NCBI RefSeq assembly: GCF_013409205.1
Contig: NZ_JACCAE010000001.1
Span: forward strand, 310,001-374,000
Origin: Janibacter cremeus
GTDB taxonomy: Bacteria; Actinomycetota; Actinomycetes; Actinomycetales; Dermatophilaceae
DNA: 64,000 nt
Direction: 5' to 3'
Positions 45,072 through 54,433 of this stretch are shown here, in pieces (the first letter of the stretch is position 1; the number at the start of each line of letters is the position of its first letter). Under the pieces are notes generated by a model. That model was not told the origin of the DNA and made no database searches. It saw only the letters and a program-made list of their open reading frames with translations. The position numbers and the translations under genes were made by a program.

Positions 45072-45128
45072 TCGGTTCCGGCGCTCGCTCCCTCGACGGG
45101 CCGTGGTGGTCGTGCGAGGGTGGCGGGC

Positions 45129-45866
45129 ATGACGACAGCCACGCCTGACGAGCGCTCCACCACCGCAGTCGAGGGCGGGGAGCTCCCGGTCGAGCTCTTC
45201 CTGCCCGCTGCCGGGTCGGGCCCGGGGATCGTGCTCTTCCAGGAGATCTTCGGAGTCACCGGATACATCCGCTCCCGTGCCCGTGATCTCGCGGACCTGG
45301 GCTATGTCGTCCTCGTCCCGGAGTCGTACTGGCGCCTGGGCAGCCCGGTGATCAGCGAGGGGATGGACGGTCTCGAGGAGGCCATGGGCGCCTCCAACCG
45401 GCTCGACTGGGACCAGACCGTCGCGGACGCGGTGGCGGCCACCCGGCACCTGACGCAGCGTTCCGAGGTCACGGGAGCGACCGGGCTGGTGGGCTTCTGC
45501 TTCGGGGGTGGCCTCGCCTGGGCGACGGCCGCCGTGCTGGCCGATGAGGGCGAGGCACCGGCGGCGTTGGTCGCCTACTACGGCTCGCAGATCCCGACCC
45601 TGCTGGACCTGGCCGAGCGAGTCCGCTCACCCCAGCTGCACCACTGGGGCAACTCCGACCAGTTCATCCCTGCCGAGGGCGTCGCTGCCGTCGAAGATGC
45701 CGTCACGGCCGCCGAGGACGCGACCTTCTGCCGCTACGACGGTGCGGGTCACGCCTTCGACAACCCGTCACCGGCCTTCCACCACGCCGAGGCCTCCGCA
45801 CTCGCCTGGCCGGTCACGACCGACTGGCTCGCCACCCACCTGGCCGGGACGGCTGGCGCGAGCTGA
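45129..45866 (+). CDS. Dienelactone hydrolase family protein
   Basis: 245 residues from the ATG at 45129. Alpha/beta-hydrolase fold with IVLFQEIFGVTGYIRSRARD, the nucleophile Cys in GFCFGGG, and the His in DGAGHAF; the Cys nucleophile is the DLH hallmark. It opens dienelactones or similar esters in aromatic catabolism. 57 bases after glycerate kinase, possibly the same transcript. Followed by two hairpins. Confidence 0.85.
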   Translation: MTTATPDERSTTAVEGGELPVELFLPAAGSGPGIVLFQEIFGVTGYIRSRARDLADLGYVVLVPESYWRLGSPVISEGMDGLEEAMGASNRLDWDQTVADAVAATRHLTQRSEVTGATGLVGFCFGGGLAWATAAVLADEGEAPAALVAYYGSQIPTLLDLAERVRSPQLHHWGNSDQFIPAEGVAAVEDAVTAAEDATFCRYDGAGHAFDNPSPAFHHAEASALAWPVTTDWLATHLAGTAGAS

Positions 45867-45869
45867 CGG

Positions 45870-45883
45870 TGCAGCCGGCTGCA
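45870..45883. repeat. 14-bp perfect palindrome
   Basis: TGCAGCCGGCTGCA four bases after the dienelactone hydrolase stop; may help transcription termination. Confidence 0.4.
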
Positions 45884-45958
45884 GGTGACGGGTGGGGCCT
45901 CGCAAGGTGCTCATCGTCGGTGACTCTCCATCGCCCTCGTGCCTGGGCATGCCTCTGG

Positions 45959-45978
45959 GCCCTCCCGAGAGGGAGGGC
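45959..45978. terminator. Bidirectional hairpin terminator
   Basis: GCCCTCCC-GAGA-GGGAGGGC, a perfect 8-bp stem with a stable GNRA-type loop, between the convergent dienelactone hydrolase and HNH genes. Confidence 0.7.
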
Positions 45979-45992
45979 GCGGGGCGTGGTCG

Positions 45993-47381
45993 CTAGACGT
46001 GCCAGGTGACGCCGGTCGCCGTGATGGTCGCGGTCAGGTCGTGGGTGTGGACCTTCGTGTGGTGGCGTTCGCAGAGCAGGGCGGCGTTGCCGGTGTCGGT
46101 GGCTCCGCCTCGGGACCACCAGGCCACGTGGTGGGCATCGCACCACTGCGGGGGCATGGTGCACCCCGGGTAGGTACAGCCGCCGTCGCGCAGCCAGATC
46201 GCCTTGCGCTGCCCGGGGGTGAAGAACCGCGCCGTACGGCCCAGGTCGAGGACTTCACCGTCGGAGCCCAGGATGACGGGAATGATCCCCGCGTCGCAGG
46301 CCAGCTTGCGCACCGTGGCCGGCGCCAGGACCTCACCAGTGGCGCTCACCCCGGCACCGTTGGTGCCTGAGCGCAGGTCGTCCAGGCCGATGGTGACCAT
46401 CAACTGGGCCTTCTCGCTCTTGGCCGCTTCGCCGGGCGCGGAGACCCCGCGTCGGACGATCTCCACCAGTGCGTCCGCGCGACGCCGGGTCGCGGGCCGC
46501 TCGTCGTGCTCACCGTCGGGGCCCTTGACCGGCCCGGACATGGCCGCGATGGCCGAGTCGATGACCGCGGCACCCTCGGCGTCCAGGACGACCTTGTAGG
46601 CGCTCATCCCGGCCGGGCCTGGGGACTTGGTGAACGTGCGCGCGGCCTTGGCGCGCTTGTCCTCGCGGTCCTGGTCCTTCTCGGGCCTCAGCAGCCGCCC
46701 GGCACGCGTGATCCCGGCCGCGAGCTCCTTGTCCGTCAGTCCCCGCACCCGCTCGCGGCGTCGACCGTCGGGGCCGGTGGCCACGATGTCGTCCTGCGCG
46801 GCCGCGACCAACGCCGACAGGTCGTCGGCCAACTCCTCCTCGTCGGCCACCGGCGCGACCTGCGCATGGAACCGCGCCAGCTGGTCGGCCTTGCCCAACG
46901 GCAGATCCCCCCTGGTGAAGGCCTCGCGCAACTCACCGACCGCACCATCCGCTCGGGTCCAGTACCGGCCGGCCATCGTGGTGCCGGCCTGGGCCACCCG
47001 CACCACCGAACCCACGTGCCGCACACTCGGATCCGGGGACCGCTCACCCTCCGCGCGGGTGACCCAGTCACACGCCGACCACGCAGACTCGGCCGACAGA
47101 CCCCGCGCCAGACCCTCACGCACCAGATCGACCTCCGCGACCTCCAACAGCTGCCGCAATTGACCGACGACGGCCAAGGCCTCGGTGACCTCACGGTCCT
47201 GAAGTCGCCACAATCCCGCGTCCGCAGCCTCACCACCACTCGCATCGACACCAAGTGCGCCCGCTCCAACGGCGGCCGTCAGTACGGGGGCGGCGGCCCC
47301 GAAAGACATCGAGCGCAATGCGTCACGCAGCCCGGGAACCATCCCGTACCCCTCGCTCCACTGCGCTGCCGTCGTCGCCAT
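45993..47381 (-). CDS. DUF222 / HNH endonuclease (13E12 repeat family)
   Basis: 462 residues. N-terminal DUF222 (about 60-310), then an HNH domain: RDGGCTYPGCTMPPQWCDAH, HHVAWWSRGGATDTGNAALL and CERHHTKVH; the metal Cys pairs and catalytic His are intact. These genes occur in many copies in actinobacterial genomes and behave like domesticated or mobile repeats (REP13E12). Immediately upstream is a 26-bp repeat that recurs at 57317. Function in the cell unknown. Confidence 0.9.
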   Translation of the reverse strand: MATTAAQWSEGYGMVPGLRDALRSMSFGAAAPVLTAAVGAGALGVDASGGEAADAGLWRLQDREVTEALAVVGQLRQLLEVAEVDLVREGLARGLSAESAWSACDWVTRAEGERSPDPSVRHVGSVVRVAQAGTTMAGRYWTRADGAVGELREAFTRGDLPLGKADQLARFHAQVAPVADEEELADDLSALVAAAQDDIVATGPDGRRRERVRGLTDKELAAGITRAGRLLRPEKDQDREDKRAKAARTFTKSPGPAGMSAYKVVLDAEGAAVIDSAIAAMSGPVKGPDGEHDERPATRRRADALVEIVRRGVSAPGEAAKSEKAQLMVTIGLDDLRSGTNGAGVSATGEVLAPATVRKLACDAGIIPVILGSDGEVLDLGRTARFFTPGQRKAIWLRDGGCTYPGCTMPPQWCDAHHVAWWSRGGATDTGNAALLCERHHTKVHTHDLTATITATGVTWHV

Positions 47382-47391
47382 GAAGACACCC

Positions 47392-47417
47392 TGTCAGCGA
47401 CCACTGACAACGCTCCG
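47392..47417. repeat. 26-bp 13E12-associated repeat, copy 1
   Basis: Contains TGTCAG-N6-CTGACA (47393-47410) followed by ACGCTCC, 11 bases upstream of the HNH start. An identical 26-bp copy lies at 57317-57342. The dyad may be the recognition or insertion site of the HNH family. Confidence 0.75.
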
Positions 47418-47482
47418 CAGCTGGGCGGGCCGCCCCTTCGTCATCCCGTTGCCCGAGGTGGCGGAACGAGCCGGGGGTCACC

Positions 47483-49039
47483 TCACTGGGGCGTCGGCGC
47501 GACGGTCCCCACGCCCGGCTGATGGCGGAGGGTGAGCCCCGCGATCACCGCGGCCGTGACCATGAGGATCGCAGCGATCGACGAGGTCACGACGACGCCG
47601 GAGTCGAATGCGCTGCGGGCGGAGTCGAGCAGCTGCGCCGCCAGGGGCGAGGGCAGCCCGCCGGCCACCTCGACCGCACCACCGAGCGTCTCGCGCGCGG
47701 CAGTTGCAGCCGCGGGCGGCACCTCCGCAGGAACGACCACCTGTGATCGGTAGGCGGCGGTGAGCACGCTGCCGAGGACGGCGGTGCCAAGCACCGCACC
47801 GCCTTCGTACGCGGTCTCGGAGACGGCCGAGGCGGCCCCTGCCTTGTGGGCAGGGACGGCGGAGAGGATGACGTCGTTCGAGATCGTCTCGGCCATCCCG
47901 ACGCCCGCGCCGAGGATGGCGAACGCGACGAGGAGTCCCAGGTCGGACCCTGCCCATCCGCTCACCAGGACCACGCCGTACCCCACCGCATTGAGCAGCA
48001 GGCCACCGGCGACGACGGTCGCAGGGGTGAAGACCCGCACCAGCCATACGGCGGCCAGTCCCGCGATGATCGTCACCACGAGCCCGGGCAGCAGGAAGAG
48101 TGCCGATTCGAGGGGGCCTCGTCCACTCACCAACTGCAGGTGCTGGGAGATGAAGAACAGGAACCCGACCAGCGAGAACACGCTCAACAGATTCGCCGCG
48201 AGCGCCCCGCTGAAGGCCGGGACAGTGAACAGACGCACGTCGAGCATGGGGTGCGGGCGTCGCAGCTGCCGACCGACGAAGAGCGCTCCGCTGACCAGCC
48301 CCACGAGCCCGGCCACCACTGCGGCCCCGGTCAGCCCGGCGTAGGAGATTTCCTTGACGGCCCACACGATCGGAGTCATCGTCGCCATCACCAGCAGGAT
48401 GCTCACGGGGTCGATGGGACCGGGGTGCGGGTCCCTGGACTCGGGGACGAGCCAAAGGCCGAGCACCAGGAGCGGGACGAGCACGGGCACCGCGAGCAAC
48501 AGCACGGACCCCCACCAGAAGTGCTCGAGCAGGAGGCCACCCACGATGGGCCCCAGTGCCGCGCCACCGGCGAAACCGGCTGCCCACACCGCGATCGCAG
48601 TGCGCCGCTCGGTGGGGTCGGTGAAGACGTTGCGGATGATCGACAGGGTCGCCGGCATGAGCATGGCTCCGAAGAACCCCTGCGCTGCGCGAGCGACGAT
48701 GAGGACTTCCGCCGTCGGCGCGAACGCGGCGAACGCGGAGACGACGGCGAAACCGAGTCCGCCGACCATGAGGAGTCGACGCCTGCCGATCGCGTCGCCC
48801 AGGCTCCCCATCGGGACCAGGAGTCCGGCGAGCACCAGCGGATAGGCATCGACGATCCACAGCAGCTGCGCCCCGGAGGGTGAGAGCGCTGCCGAGATCC
48901 CCGGCAGCGCGAACGCCAGCACGGTGTTGTCGACGGCGATGAGGAGCACCGGGAGCATCAGGACGCCCAGCGCCGCCCAGCGCCGACGCACGCTGGGTGC
49001 GGATGCGTGGGGTGCCGTGGTCAGCGCAGGGGCGGACAT
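47483..49039 (-). CDS. MFS drug efflux transporter, DHA2 (14-TM) type
   Basis: 518 residues from the ATG at 49039. Around 14 membrane segments. Motifs: LLIAVDNTVLAFALPGI (D1 motif), GSLGDAIGRRRLLMVGG (motif A), RAAQGFFGAMLMPATLS (motif B region), GPIVGGLLLE (motif C). Proton-driven export of cationic drugs or dyes (SmvA/QacA relatives) is the best guess. It diverges from a TetR gene over a short palindrome, the usual arrangement for a self-regulated pump. Confidence 0.88.
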   Translation of the reverse strand: MSAPALTTAPHASAPSVRRRWAALGVLMLPVLLIAVDNTVLAFALPGISAALSPSGAQLLWIVDAYPLVLAGLLVPMGSLGDAIGRRRLLMVGGLGFAVVSAFAAFAPTAEVLIVARAAQGFFGAMLMPATLSIIRNVFTDPTERRTAIAVWAAGFAGGAALGPIVGGLLLEHFWWGSVLLLAVPVLVPLLVLGLWLVPESRDPHPGPIDPVSILLVMATMTPIVWAVKEISYAGLTGAAVVAGLVGLVSGALFVGRQLRRPHPMLDVRLFTVPAFSGALAANLLSVFSLVGFLFFISQHLQLVSGRGPLESALFLLPGLVVTIIAGLAAVWLVRVFTPATVVAGGLLLNAVGYGVVLVSGWAGSDLGLLVAFAILGAGVGMAETISNDVILSAVPAHKAGAASAVSETAYEGGAVLGTAVLGSVLTAAYRSQVVVPAEVPPAAATAARETLGGAVEVAGGLPSPLAAQLLDSARSAFDSGVVVTSSIAAILMVTAAVIAGLTLRHQPGVGTVAPTPQ

Positions 49040-49091
49040 GGTGCTCCATCGTGGGAAAGGTGTGCCGGTGAGCGGTGGTTCCACACAACAA

Positions 49092-49107
49092 TACCGTCCA
49101 GCCGGTA
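49092..49107. promoter_or_regulatory. Candidate TetR operator TACCG-N6-CGGTA
   Basis: A dyad in the 79-base region between the divergent MFS and TetR starts; fits control of both genes by the TetR protein. Confidence 0.5.
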
Positions 49108-49118
49108 CAGTCGCGTCC

Positions 49119-49706
49119 ATGCCAACTGCCCGTGAAGGACTGCTCGATGCCCTCGAAGACCTCCTCGTCGAGGAGGGAGAGCGCGCCGCGACGCTGGACG
49201 CCGTGGCCGCTCGCGCCGGGGTGTCCAAGGGCGGGCTGCTCTACCACTTCGCCTCGAAGGCTGCGCTCGTCGACGGTCTCGTCGCGCGGATGCAGGAGCG
49301 CGCCGAGCTGGATGTCCGGGCCATGCGTGACGCGCCGGACGGCCCGGCCGCCTACTACGTGCGCACCTCCGCGGAAGTGGGCTCGGCATTCGACCACACC
49401 CTGCTGGCCGCCTTCCGTCTGGCCCCGGGTTCGGACTCGCGTGTGACAGCGGCGATCCAGGGCATCCGATCCCGCTGGCTCGAGCTGATCACGAACGAGG
49501 TCGGCGACGGCGACCTCGCGCTGGCGATCCTGCTCATGGGCGACGGGCTGTACTACAGCGCCTCACTGGCCCTGGACTCCCCGGGCAGCGAGCACCACGG
49601 CACCTCGACGCAGGCACCGGCAGACGCACAGGCGCCGGACCTGTCGGACATCGACTCACTGCTGCGGGTCGTCTCCCGCATGCGAGGTGGGTCAGGCCGG
49701 GTCTGA
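49119..49706 (+). CDS. TetR/AcrR family regulator of the adjacent MFS pump
   Basis: 195 residues. N-terminal helix-turn-helix ATLDAVAARAGVSKGGLLYHFASKAAL (about residues 24-50), then a ligand-binding C-terminal region with a hydrophobic core (LAILLMGDGLYYSASLAL). It would repress the divergent pump gene until a drug binds. The C-terminal tail is low-complexity. Confidence 0.85.
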   Translation: MPTAREGLLDALEDLLVEEGERAATLDAVAARAGVSKGGLLYHFASKAALVDGLVARMQERAELDVRAMRDAPDGPAAYYVRTSAEVGSAFDHTLLAAFRLAPGSDSRVTAAIQGIRSRWLELITNEVGDGDLALAILLMGDGLYYSASLALDSPGSEHHGTSTQAPADAQAPDLSDIDSLLRVVSRMRGGSGRV

Positions 49707-49778
49707 GCCGGCCCACCTCGGACACACCCGGATGGTCGGGCGCCAACCCGGACGCGATGATCGGGATCAGCCCGGGTC

Positions 49779-50696
49779 TCAGTCGATCGGGGACGGGATG
49801 ATCACGACCTTGCCCGCGGCGTGCCCGGACTCCACCTCGGCCATCGCTTCGGCTGCCTGCGCCAATGGGTACGACGCGCCGATGTGGGGGCTGACGAGCC
49901 CCTCGGCCACCATCTCGCTGACCCGTGCCAGGGCTTCGTCGGACGAGGCCCGACCGGCTCCGCCGAGCTCGGTAGCGGTGTCGGGGTCCGCGGCCGAGAC
50001 GATGCCGGAGGGGTCCACGATCACCGGCGCCAGCTCACGCAGGGGGTCCCCACCGACGAGGTCGACGAGCCGGCCGATGCCCTCGGGCACGTGTTCGCGC
50101 ACCCGGTCGGCCACCCCGGGCCCCGAGCTGACGAAGACCGCGCCCGTGCCCTCGACGAGCTCCCGCTTGGCCGGCGAGGCGACACCGATCGTGGTGAGCC
50201 CATCGGCCCGGGCGACCTGCAGCGCCAGCAGCCCCACCCCGCCCCCGGCACCGAGGACGACGAGACTCCCACCGGGCCCGGCCGGTACCTGGTGGATCAT
50301 GTCGTAGGCGGTGGTCCCGGCCACGGGGAGGGTGGCCGCCACCTCGAAGGACACCTCGGCCGGCTTGCGCACGACCTTCGACGCCTTGAGCACCGTGTGC
50401 TCGGCGAAGGAGCCCTGGCCACGCGCCGGCGGGCCGAGGACCTCGTCCCCGACGGCGACGTCGTCGACGTCCTCACCGACGGCGGTGACCACACCCGCAA
50501 CCTCCAGTCCCATCGCGACGGGCAGCGTCCCCTTCGTGCCGAAGTCGCCCTCACGGCGCTTGGCGTCCGCCGGGTTGACCCCGGCGGCGCGCACCCGGAT
50601 CGCGACCTCGTCGGGTCGTGGCTGCGGCGCCTCACGCTCGATGAGTTGCTGGTTCTCCGGGCCGCCATAGGCGGCGAAGGCGAAGACTGCGGACAT
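49779..50696 (-). CDS. NADP-dependent zinc-less oxidoreductase (quinone reductase-like)
   Basis: 305 residues. MDR pattern: YGGPENQQLIEREAPQPRPD, VAMGLEVAGVVTAVGEDV, LPVAGTTAYDMIHQV, LVVLGAGGGVGLLALQVARA, terminal MAEVESGHAAGKVVII. No zinc ligands. Reduces quinones or enones with NADPH, in stress defence or catabolism. Diverges from an alpha/beta hydrolase across a perfect 12-bp palindrome. Confidence 0.87.
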   Translation of the reverse strand: MSAVFAFAAYGGPENQQLIEREAPQPRPDEVAIRVRAAGVNPADAKRREGDFGTKGTLPVAMGLEVAGVVTAVGEDVDDVAVGDEVLGPPARGQGSFAEHTVLKASKVVRKPAEVSFEVAATLPVAGTTAYDMIHQVPAGPGGSLVVLGAGGGVGLLALQVARADGLTTIGVASPAKRELVEGTGAVFVSSGPGVADRVREHVPEGIGRLVDLVGGDPLRELAPVIVDPSGIVSAADPDTATELGGAGRASSDEALARVSEMVAEGLVSPHIGASYPLAQAAEAMAEVESGHAAGKVVIIPSPID

Positions 50697-50724
50697 GGCT
50701 CGAGGCTCCTTTCGCGAGGGTGTG

Positions 50725-50736
50725 CACCTGCAGGTG
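50725..50736. promoter_or_regulatory. 12-bp palindrome CACCTGCAGGTG
   Basis: Perfect dyad 29 bases from the oxidoreductase start in the 160-base divergent intergenic region; candidate operator. Confidence 0.4.
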
Positions 50737-50856
50737 TCCCACCGTACGGGTCATCCGGCGAAGGGTGTTCGCGCACCATCCCCAGTGGGGCCTGACTACG
50801 TAGACTCCACACCTGGTCACGTGAGCACTTCCCGAACGAGTGAGAGGCGACGAGCA

Positions 50857-51621
50857 ATGACGATCAAGCACACACTGGTGGGCACCGGCCCGACCAAGGT
50901 GATCACGGTGCACGGCTGGTTCGGGGGCGAGGACGGCTGGGGGCTGCTCCCCGACCTCGTGGACACCGACGCGTACACCTACGCCTTCTTCGACCTGCGC
51001 GGGTACGGATCGCGCAAGGACGTCGAGGCGGACTTCACCCTGGACGAGGTCGCCGACGACGTCCTCGCGCTCGCCGACGAGCTGGGCTGGCAGCACTTCG
51101 CCCTGGTCGGTCACTCGATGGGCGGGGCCATGGTGCTGCGCGCCTTCTGCCGTGCCCCCGAGCGGGTGACCGCCCTTGTGGGCATCAGCCCGGTGCCTGC
51201 CTCCGGTGTCCCGCTCGATGCCGAGTCGCAGGCCCTCTTCGACGGTGCTGCGCAGGAGCACGGCAACCGATACGCGATCATCGACCTGACCACCGGCAAC
51301 CGCCAGCCGAAGAGCTGGATCGAGGGCATGGTCGCCTACTCCGCGGAGCATTCGCGGCCCGAGGCGGTGGCCGGCTACCTCACGTCGTGGACGGGCGCCG
51401 ACTTCGTCGCCGACCTACCGGAGGTCACCGTGCCGGTGCACGCGGTCGTCGGCGAGCACGACCCCGCCCTCGGCGAGGAGACGATGCGCGCGACCTGGCT
51501 GGAGCAGCTGTCCGGGTGCGAGCTGACAGTCATCCCCAACGCCGGGCACTACGCGATGTTCGAGACGCCGGTGTCGTTGATCGCCGCGCTCGAGGCCACG
51601 CTGGCCCCGGCGGAGTCCTGA
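50857..51621 (+). CDS. Alpha/beta hydrolase
   Basis: 254 residues from the ATG at 50857 (GAGAGG nine bases upstream). Fold markers: VITVHGWFGGEDGW (oxyanion), DLRGYGSRK, nucleophile GHSMGG (Ser), VVGEHDPALG (Asp), PNAGHYAMFE (His). Full triad. Substrate not predictable; similar to esterases and C-C hydrolases of the 250-270 aa class. Confidence 0.83.
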   Translation: MTIKHTLVGTGPTKVITVHGWFGGEDGWGLLPDLVDTDAYTYAFFDLRGYGSRKDVEADFTLDEVADDVLALADELGWQHFALVGHSMGGAMVLRAFCRAPERVTALVGISPVPASGVPLDAESQALFDGAAQEHGNRYAIIDLTTGNRQPKSWIEGMVAYSAEHSRPEAVAGYLTSWTGADFVADLPEVTVPVHAVVGEHDPALGEETMRATWLEQLSGCELTVIPNAGHYAMFETPVSLIAALEATLAPAES

Positions 51622-51637
51622 CCGGCGATCCCGGGCG

Positions 51638-52765
51638 TCACCACCCGTGCACGCGCTCCCACCGCTGGCTGACCGGCTCACCCTCGCCCGCCATGACCTC
51701 GTAGTGGTCGTGCTGGGCGGCGGTGGCGCAGGCGTGGATCGGCAGGATCCGCACCCGGGTGCCGACCGGGAGGTCCGGCAGCTCACGCTCGACGCCGGGC
51801 CGCACGGCGAGCACCCCGTGCTCCTGGCTCGCGCCGACCATGACCAGGTCCTCGATGACCTCCCCCTCGCTCGTGGTCACGATCCCCAGGTGCTGGTCGA
51901 CGGGCTGGGCCGAGGTGCCCCGGTCGCTGGAGGTGGCCATCCACCCGGCGTCGGTGAGCAGGGACGCGCCGGGTCCGTGGCCGATGACGGTCGCGGCCAC
52001 CGACAGCGCGATGTCGTCGACGGTGCACACGCCGATGCCGGCCATGACGAGGTCGAAGAAGACGTAGTTGCCCGCCCGCACCTCCGTGACCCCGCTCAGG
52101 TCCCTCGCGGCGTGCGCGGTGGGGGTGGAGCCGACGCTGACCACGGGTGCGGAGTGACCCCCTTCGCGCAACCGGGTCGCGGCCTCGACCGTGGCCCGAC
52201 GCTCCTCCTCGGCGGCCGCCTGCAGGGCCTGCGGCGTGTAGGCGAAGTACGACTCCCCCGCGTGCGTCATGACCCCGCGCACCTCCACCCCACCATCAGC
52301 GAGGACCCGGGCGATCTCGAGCAGTTGCGGGTCGCCGGGGAGCACCCCACCGCGGTGCCCGTCGCTGTCGATCTCGATGAGCGCCGGCAGGGGCGTGCCG
52401 TGCTCACCGGCGAAGGCGACCACCGCTTGGGCCTGGGCCACGGTGTCGAGCAGGATCGTCAGGTCCACGCCTCGCTGCTTCAGCCGGGCGACCCGGTCGA
52501 GCTTGCCGGGTGCGATACCCACCGCGTAGAGGATGTCGGTGTAGCCCGCATCAGCGAAGAACTCGGCCTCCGCCAGCGTGGAGACGGTGATCGGCCCGGT
52601 GCCGCCGCCGAAGACCATGCTCGTCGGCTCGAGCGCCTTGGTGGTCTTCACGTGCGGCCGCAGCGCCACACCGAGCCCGCCCAGGTGGTCACGTAGTCGT
52701 GCGATGTTGCGTTCGACCTTGGCGCGGTCGACGAGGGCGAAGGGGGTCTCGGCGGGAGTGGTCAT
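51638..52765 (-). CDS. D-threonine aldolase/D-serine dehydratase-like PLP enzyme
   Basis: 375 residues from the ATG at 52765. Alanine-racemase-fold N-terminus with the PLP lysine in LRPHVKTTKA, a TIM-barrel pattern (TVSTLAEAEFFADAG, ALIEIDSDGHRGGV, VSVGSTPTAH), and the C-terminal metal site (ILPIHACATAAQHDHYEV) found in DSD1/D-threonine aldolases. It cleaves or deaminates D-amino acids. Divergent with a 49-base gap from asparaginase, so both may respond to amino-acid supply. Confidence 0.83.
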   Translation of the reverse strand: MTTPAETPFALVDRAKVERNIARLRDHLGGLGVALRPHVKTTKALEPTSMVFGGGTGPITVSTLAEAEFFADAGYTDILYAVGIAPGKLDRVARLKQRGVDLTILLDTVAQAQAVVAFAGEHGTPLPALIEIDSDGHRGGVLPGDPQLLEIARVLADGGVEVRGVMTHAGESYFAYTPQALQAAAEEERRATVEAATRLREGGHSAPVVSVGSTPTAHAARDLSGVTEVRAGNYVFFDLVMAGIGVCTVDDIALSVAATVIGHGPGASLLTDAGWMATSSDRGTSAQPVDQHLGIVTTSEGEVIEDLVMVGASQEHGVLAVRPGVERELPDLPVGTRVRILPIHACATAAQHDHYEVMAGEGEPVSQRWERVHGW

Positions 52766-52814
52766 GTGGGCATGATGGTGCAGACAGCCGGGACATGACG
52801 AGAGGGACGAGCAA

Positions 52815-53819
52815 ATGAGCACACCGCGCGTCGGCGTGGCAGCGCTGGGCGGCACGATCGCGATGACGTCGCGGACCGGGCGCGAGGTGACACCGACCCT
52901 CGCTGCGGACGATCTCATCGCGGCCGTGCCCCGGCTCGGCGATCTCGCCGACGTCACGGCGACCACGGTGGCGACCCGACCGAGCGCGTCGGTCACCTCG
53001 GCCGATCTGGCCGCGGTGATCGAGTGGGCCGCGGCCCAGGTGGCGCAGGGCGCCTGTGGCGTCGTCGTCACGCAGGGGACGGACTCGATCGAGGAGAGCG
53101 CCTACTGGCTGGACCTGCACTGGGACCGTCCCGAGCCGCTGGTCGTCACCGGAGCGATGCGTCCGCCCACCACCCCCGGGGCCGACGGCCCGGCCAATCT
53201 CCTCGCCGCGGTGCTCACCGCGTCGGCGCAGGAGGCCCGTGGCCGCGGCGTGCTCGTCGTCCTCAATGACACGGTCCACACCGCCGCCGAGGTGCTCAAG
53301 GGGCGCAGCAGCCACCCGGACGCATTCGTCTCACGGCCCTTCGGGCCGCTCGGGTTCCTCGAGGAGGAGCGACTGCACATGCGCGCTCCCGCCGCCCGAC
53401 GCCGCCCGGCACTGCCCGTGACGAAGGGGGCCGCACCCCCGTCAGTGGCCCTGCTGGAGACGCACCTGGACGACACCGGACACGTGCTCGACCTCGTGGT
53501 GCGAGCCGGGTACGACGGTGTCGTCATCGCCGGCTTCGGCGTCGGGCACGTCCCGGAGCGCATGGTCGACGCGGTCCAGCGCGCCATCGACGCGGGGGTG
53601 ATCGTCGCCGTGGCGACCCGCGCGGGCAACGGCCCCACGCACGAGGCCAGCTACGGCTACGCCGGGTCCGAGGTCGACCTGCTCGCCCGTGGCGTCATCG
53701 CCGCAGGGTGGTTGCACCCGCGCAAGGCACGGGTGCTGCTGGTCGAGCTGCTGCGAGACGGCGCCGGCGTCGAGCAGGTCAGGGACGAGTTCGCACAGCG
53801 GGGAACCGTCGCCGGCTGA
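52815..53819 (+). CDS. L-asparaginase
   Basis: 334 residues. Both catalytic Thr regions are present: VAALGGTIAMTS near the N-terminus and VVTQGTDSIEESAYWLDL in the middle, followed by VTGAMRPPTTPGADGPANL and a C-terminal subunit domain (GVVIAGFGVGHVP, VAVATRAGNGPTHE). Hydrolyses asparagine to aspartate and ammonia; no signal peptide, so cytoplasmic type. Confidence 0.88.
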   Translation: MSTPRVGVAALGGTIAMTSRTGREVTPTLAADDLIAAVPRLGDLADVTATTVATRPSASVTSADLAAVIEWAAAQVAQGACGVVVTQGTDSIEESAYWLDLHWDRPEPLVVTGAMRPPTTPGADGPANLLAAVLTASAQEARGRGVLVVLNDTVHTAAEVLKGRSSHPDAFVSRPFGPLGFLEEERLHMRAPAARRRPALPVTKGAAPPSVALLETHLDDTGHVLDLVVRAGYDGVVIAGFGVGHVPERMVDAVQRAIDAGVIVAVATRAGNGPTHEASYGYAGSEVDLLARGVIAAGWLHPRKARVLLVELLRDGAGVEQVRDEFAQRGTVAG

Positions 53820-53840
53820 GGCCACGGACGACGGCGCGGC

Positions 53841-54431
53841 TCAGCGCTCGGTGACCGTGATCCGCGCCGTGGGGCGGACCTCGGGCTCGCCCTCGAGGTG
53901 CTCCCACACGGCGTCGACCATCGGCTCGAGGAAGAGCTGTCCGATCTGGTCCATGAGCATGCGCACCACCTGCACCTTGCGCGAGGTCGAGGTCGAGGCG
54001 TAACCGCTGCGGCGTAGTCCCTCGATCTCGTGTGCCATGAGGTCGACGAGGGCTCGCAGCAGGTGGGCGCCGCGGTGCGTGGGCTCGGTCAGGGACCGAT
54101 TGAGGTACTGCACGACCAGCGGGCTGTCCCTGAGCATCACCCGGACGGCATCGTCGCGAGCGGCGATGACGTCCTGGGCGGAGCCGGACTCCTCCACCGT
54201 GGCCAGGGCGCTGACGAAGTGGTCGACGACGTAGTCGTCGACGGCCTGGCCCAGCCCCGCCTTCGTCCCGAAGTGGTGCTGGATCAGGCCGACGGTCACG
54301 CCCGCTTCGGCAGCGACCGTGCGCATCGACACCCGCCCCTCCCCACGCGTGGCGTACAGCTCGAGCGCGGCGTTGCGGATGCGGGCCCGGGCGGTGAGGT
54401 CCGACTGCTGGGGGCCGTGGTGGATGGTCAT
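53841..54431 (-). CDS. TetR/AcrR family regulator, probable acyl-CoA dehydrogenase regulator
   Basis: 196 residues from the ATG at 54431. Helix-turn-helix VSMRTVAAEAGVTVGLIQHHFGTKAG (about residues 35-60) and a helical effector domain. It diverges from the acyl-CoA dehydrogenase gene across the 40-bp dyad at 54552. The ATG follows the stop of a 23-codon leader ORF by two bases, so translation may be coupled. Binding of acyl-CoA, as in FadR/KstR-type TetR proteins, is inference. Confidence 0.82.
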   Translation of the reverse strand: MTIHHGPQQSDLTARARIRNAALELYATRGEGRVSMRTVAAEAGVTVGLIQHHFGTKAGLGQAVDDYVVDHFVSALATVEESGSAQDVIAARDDAVRVMLRDSPLVVQYLNRSLTEPTHRGAHLLRALVDLMAHEIEGLRRSGYASTSTSRKVQVVRMLMDQIGQLFLEPMVDAVWEHLEGEPEVRPTARITVTER

Positions 54432-54433
54432 CG

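Noticed and set aside
49707..49778. Terminator between the TetR gene and the quinone oxidoreductase
   Set aside because: Only weak, mismatched stems; not reported as a feature.
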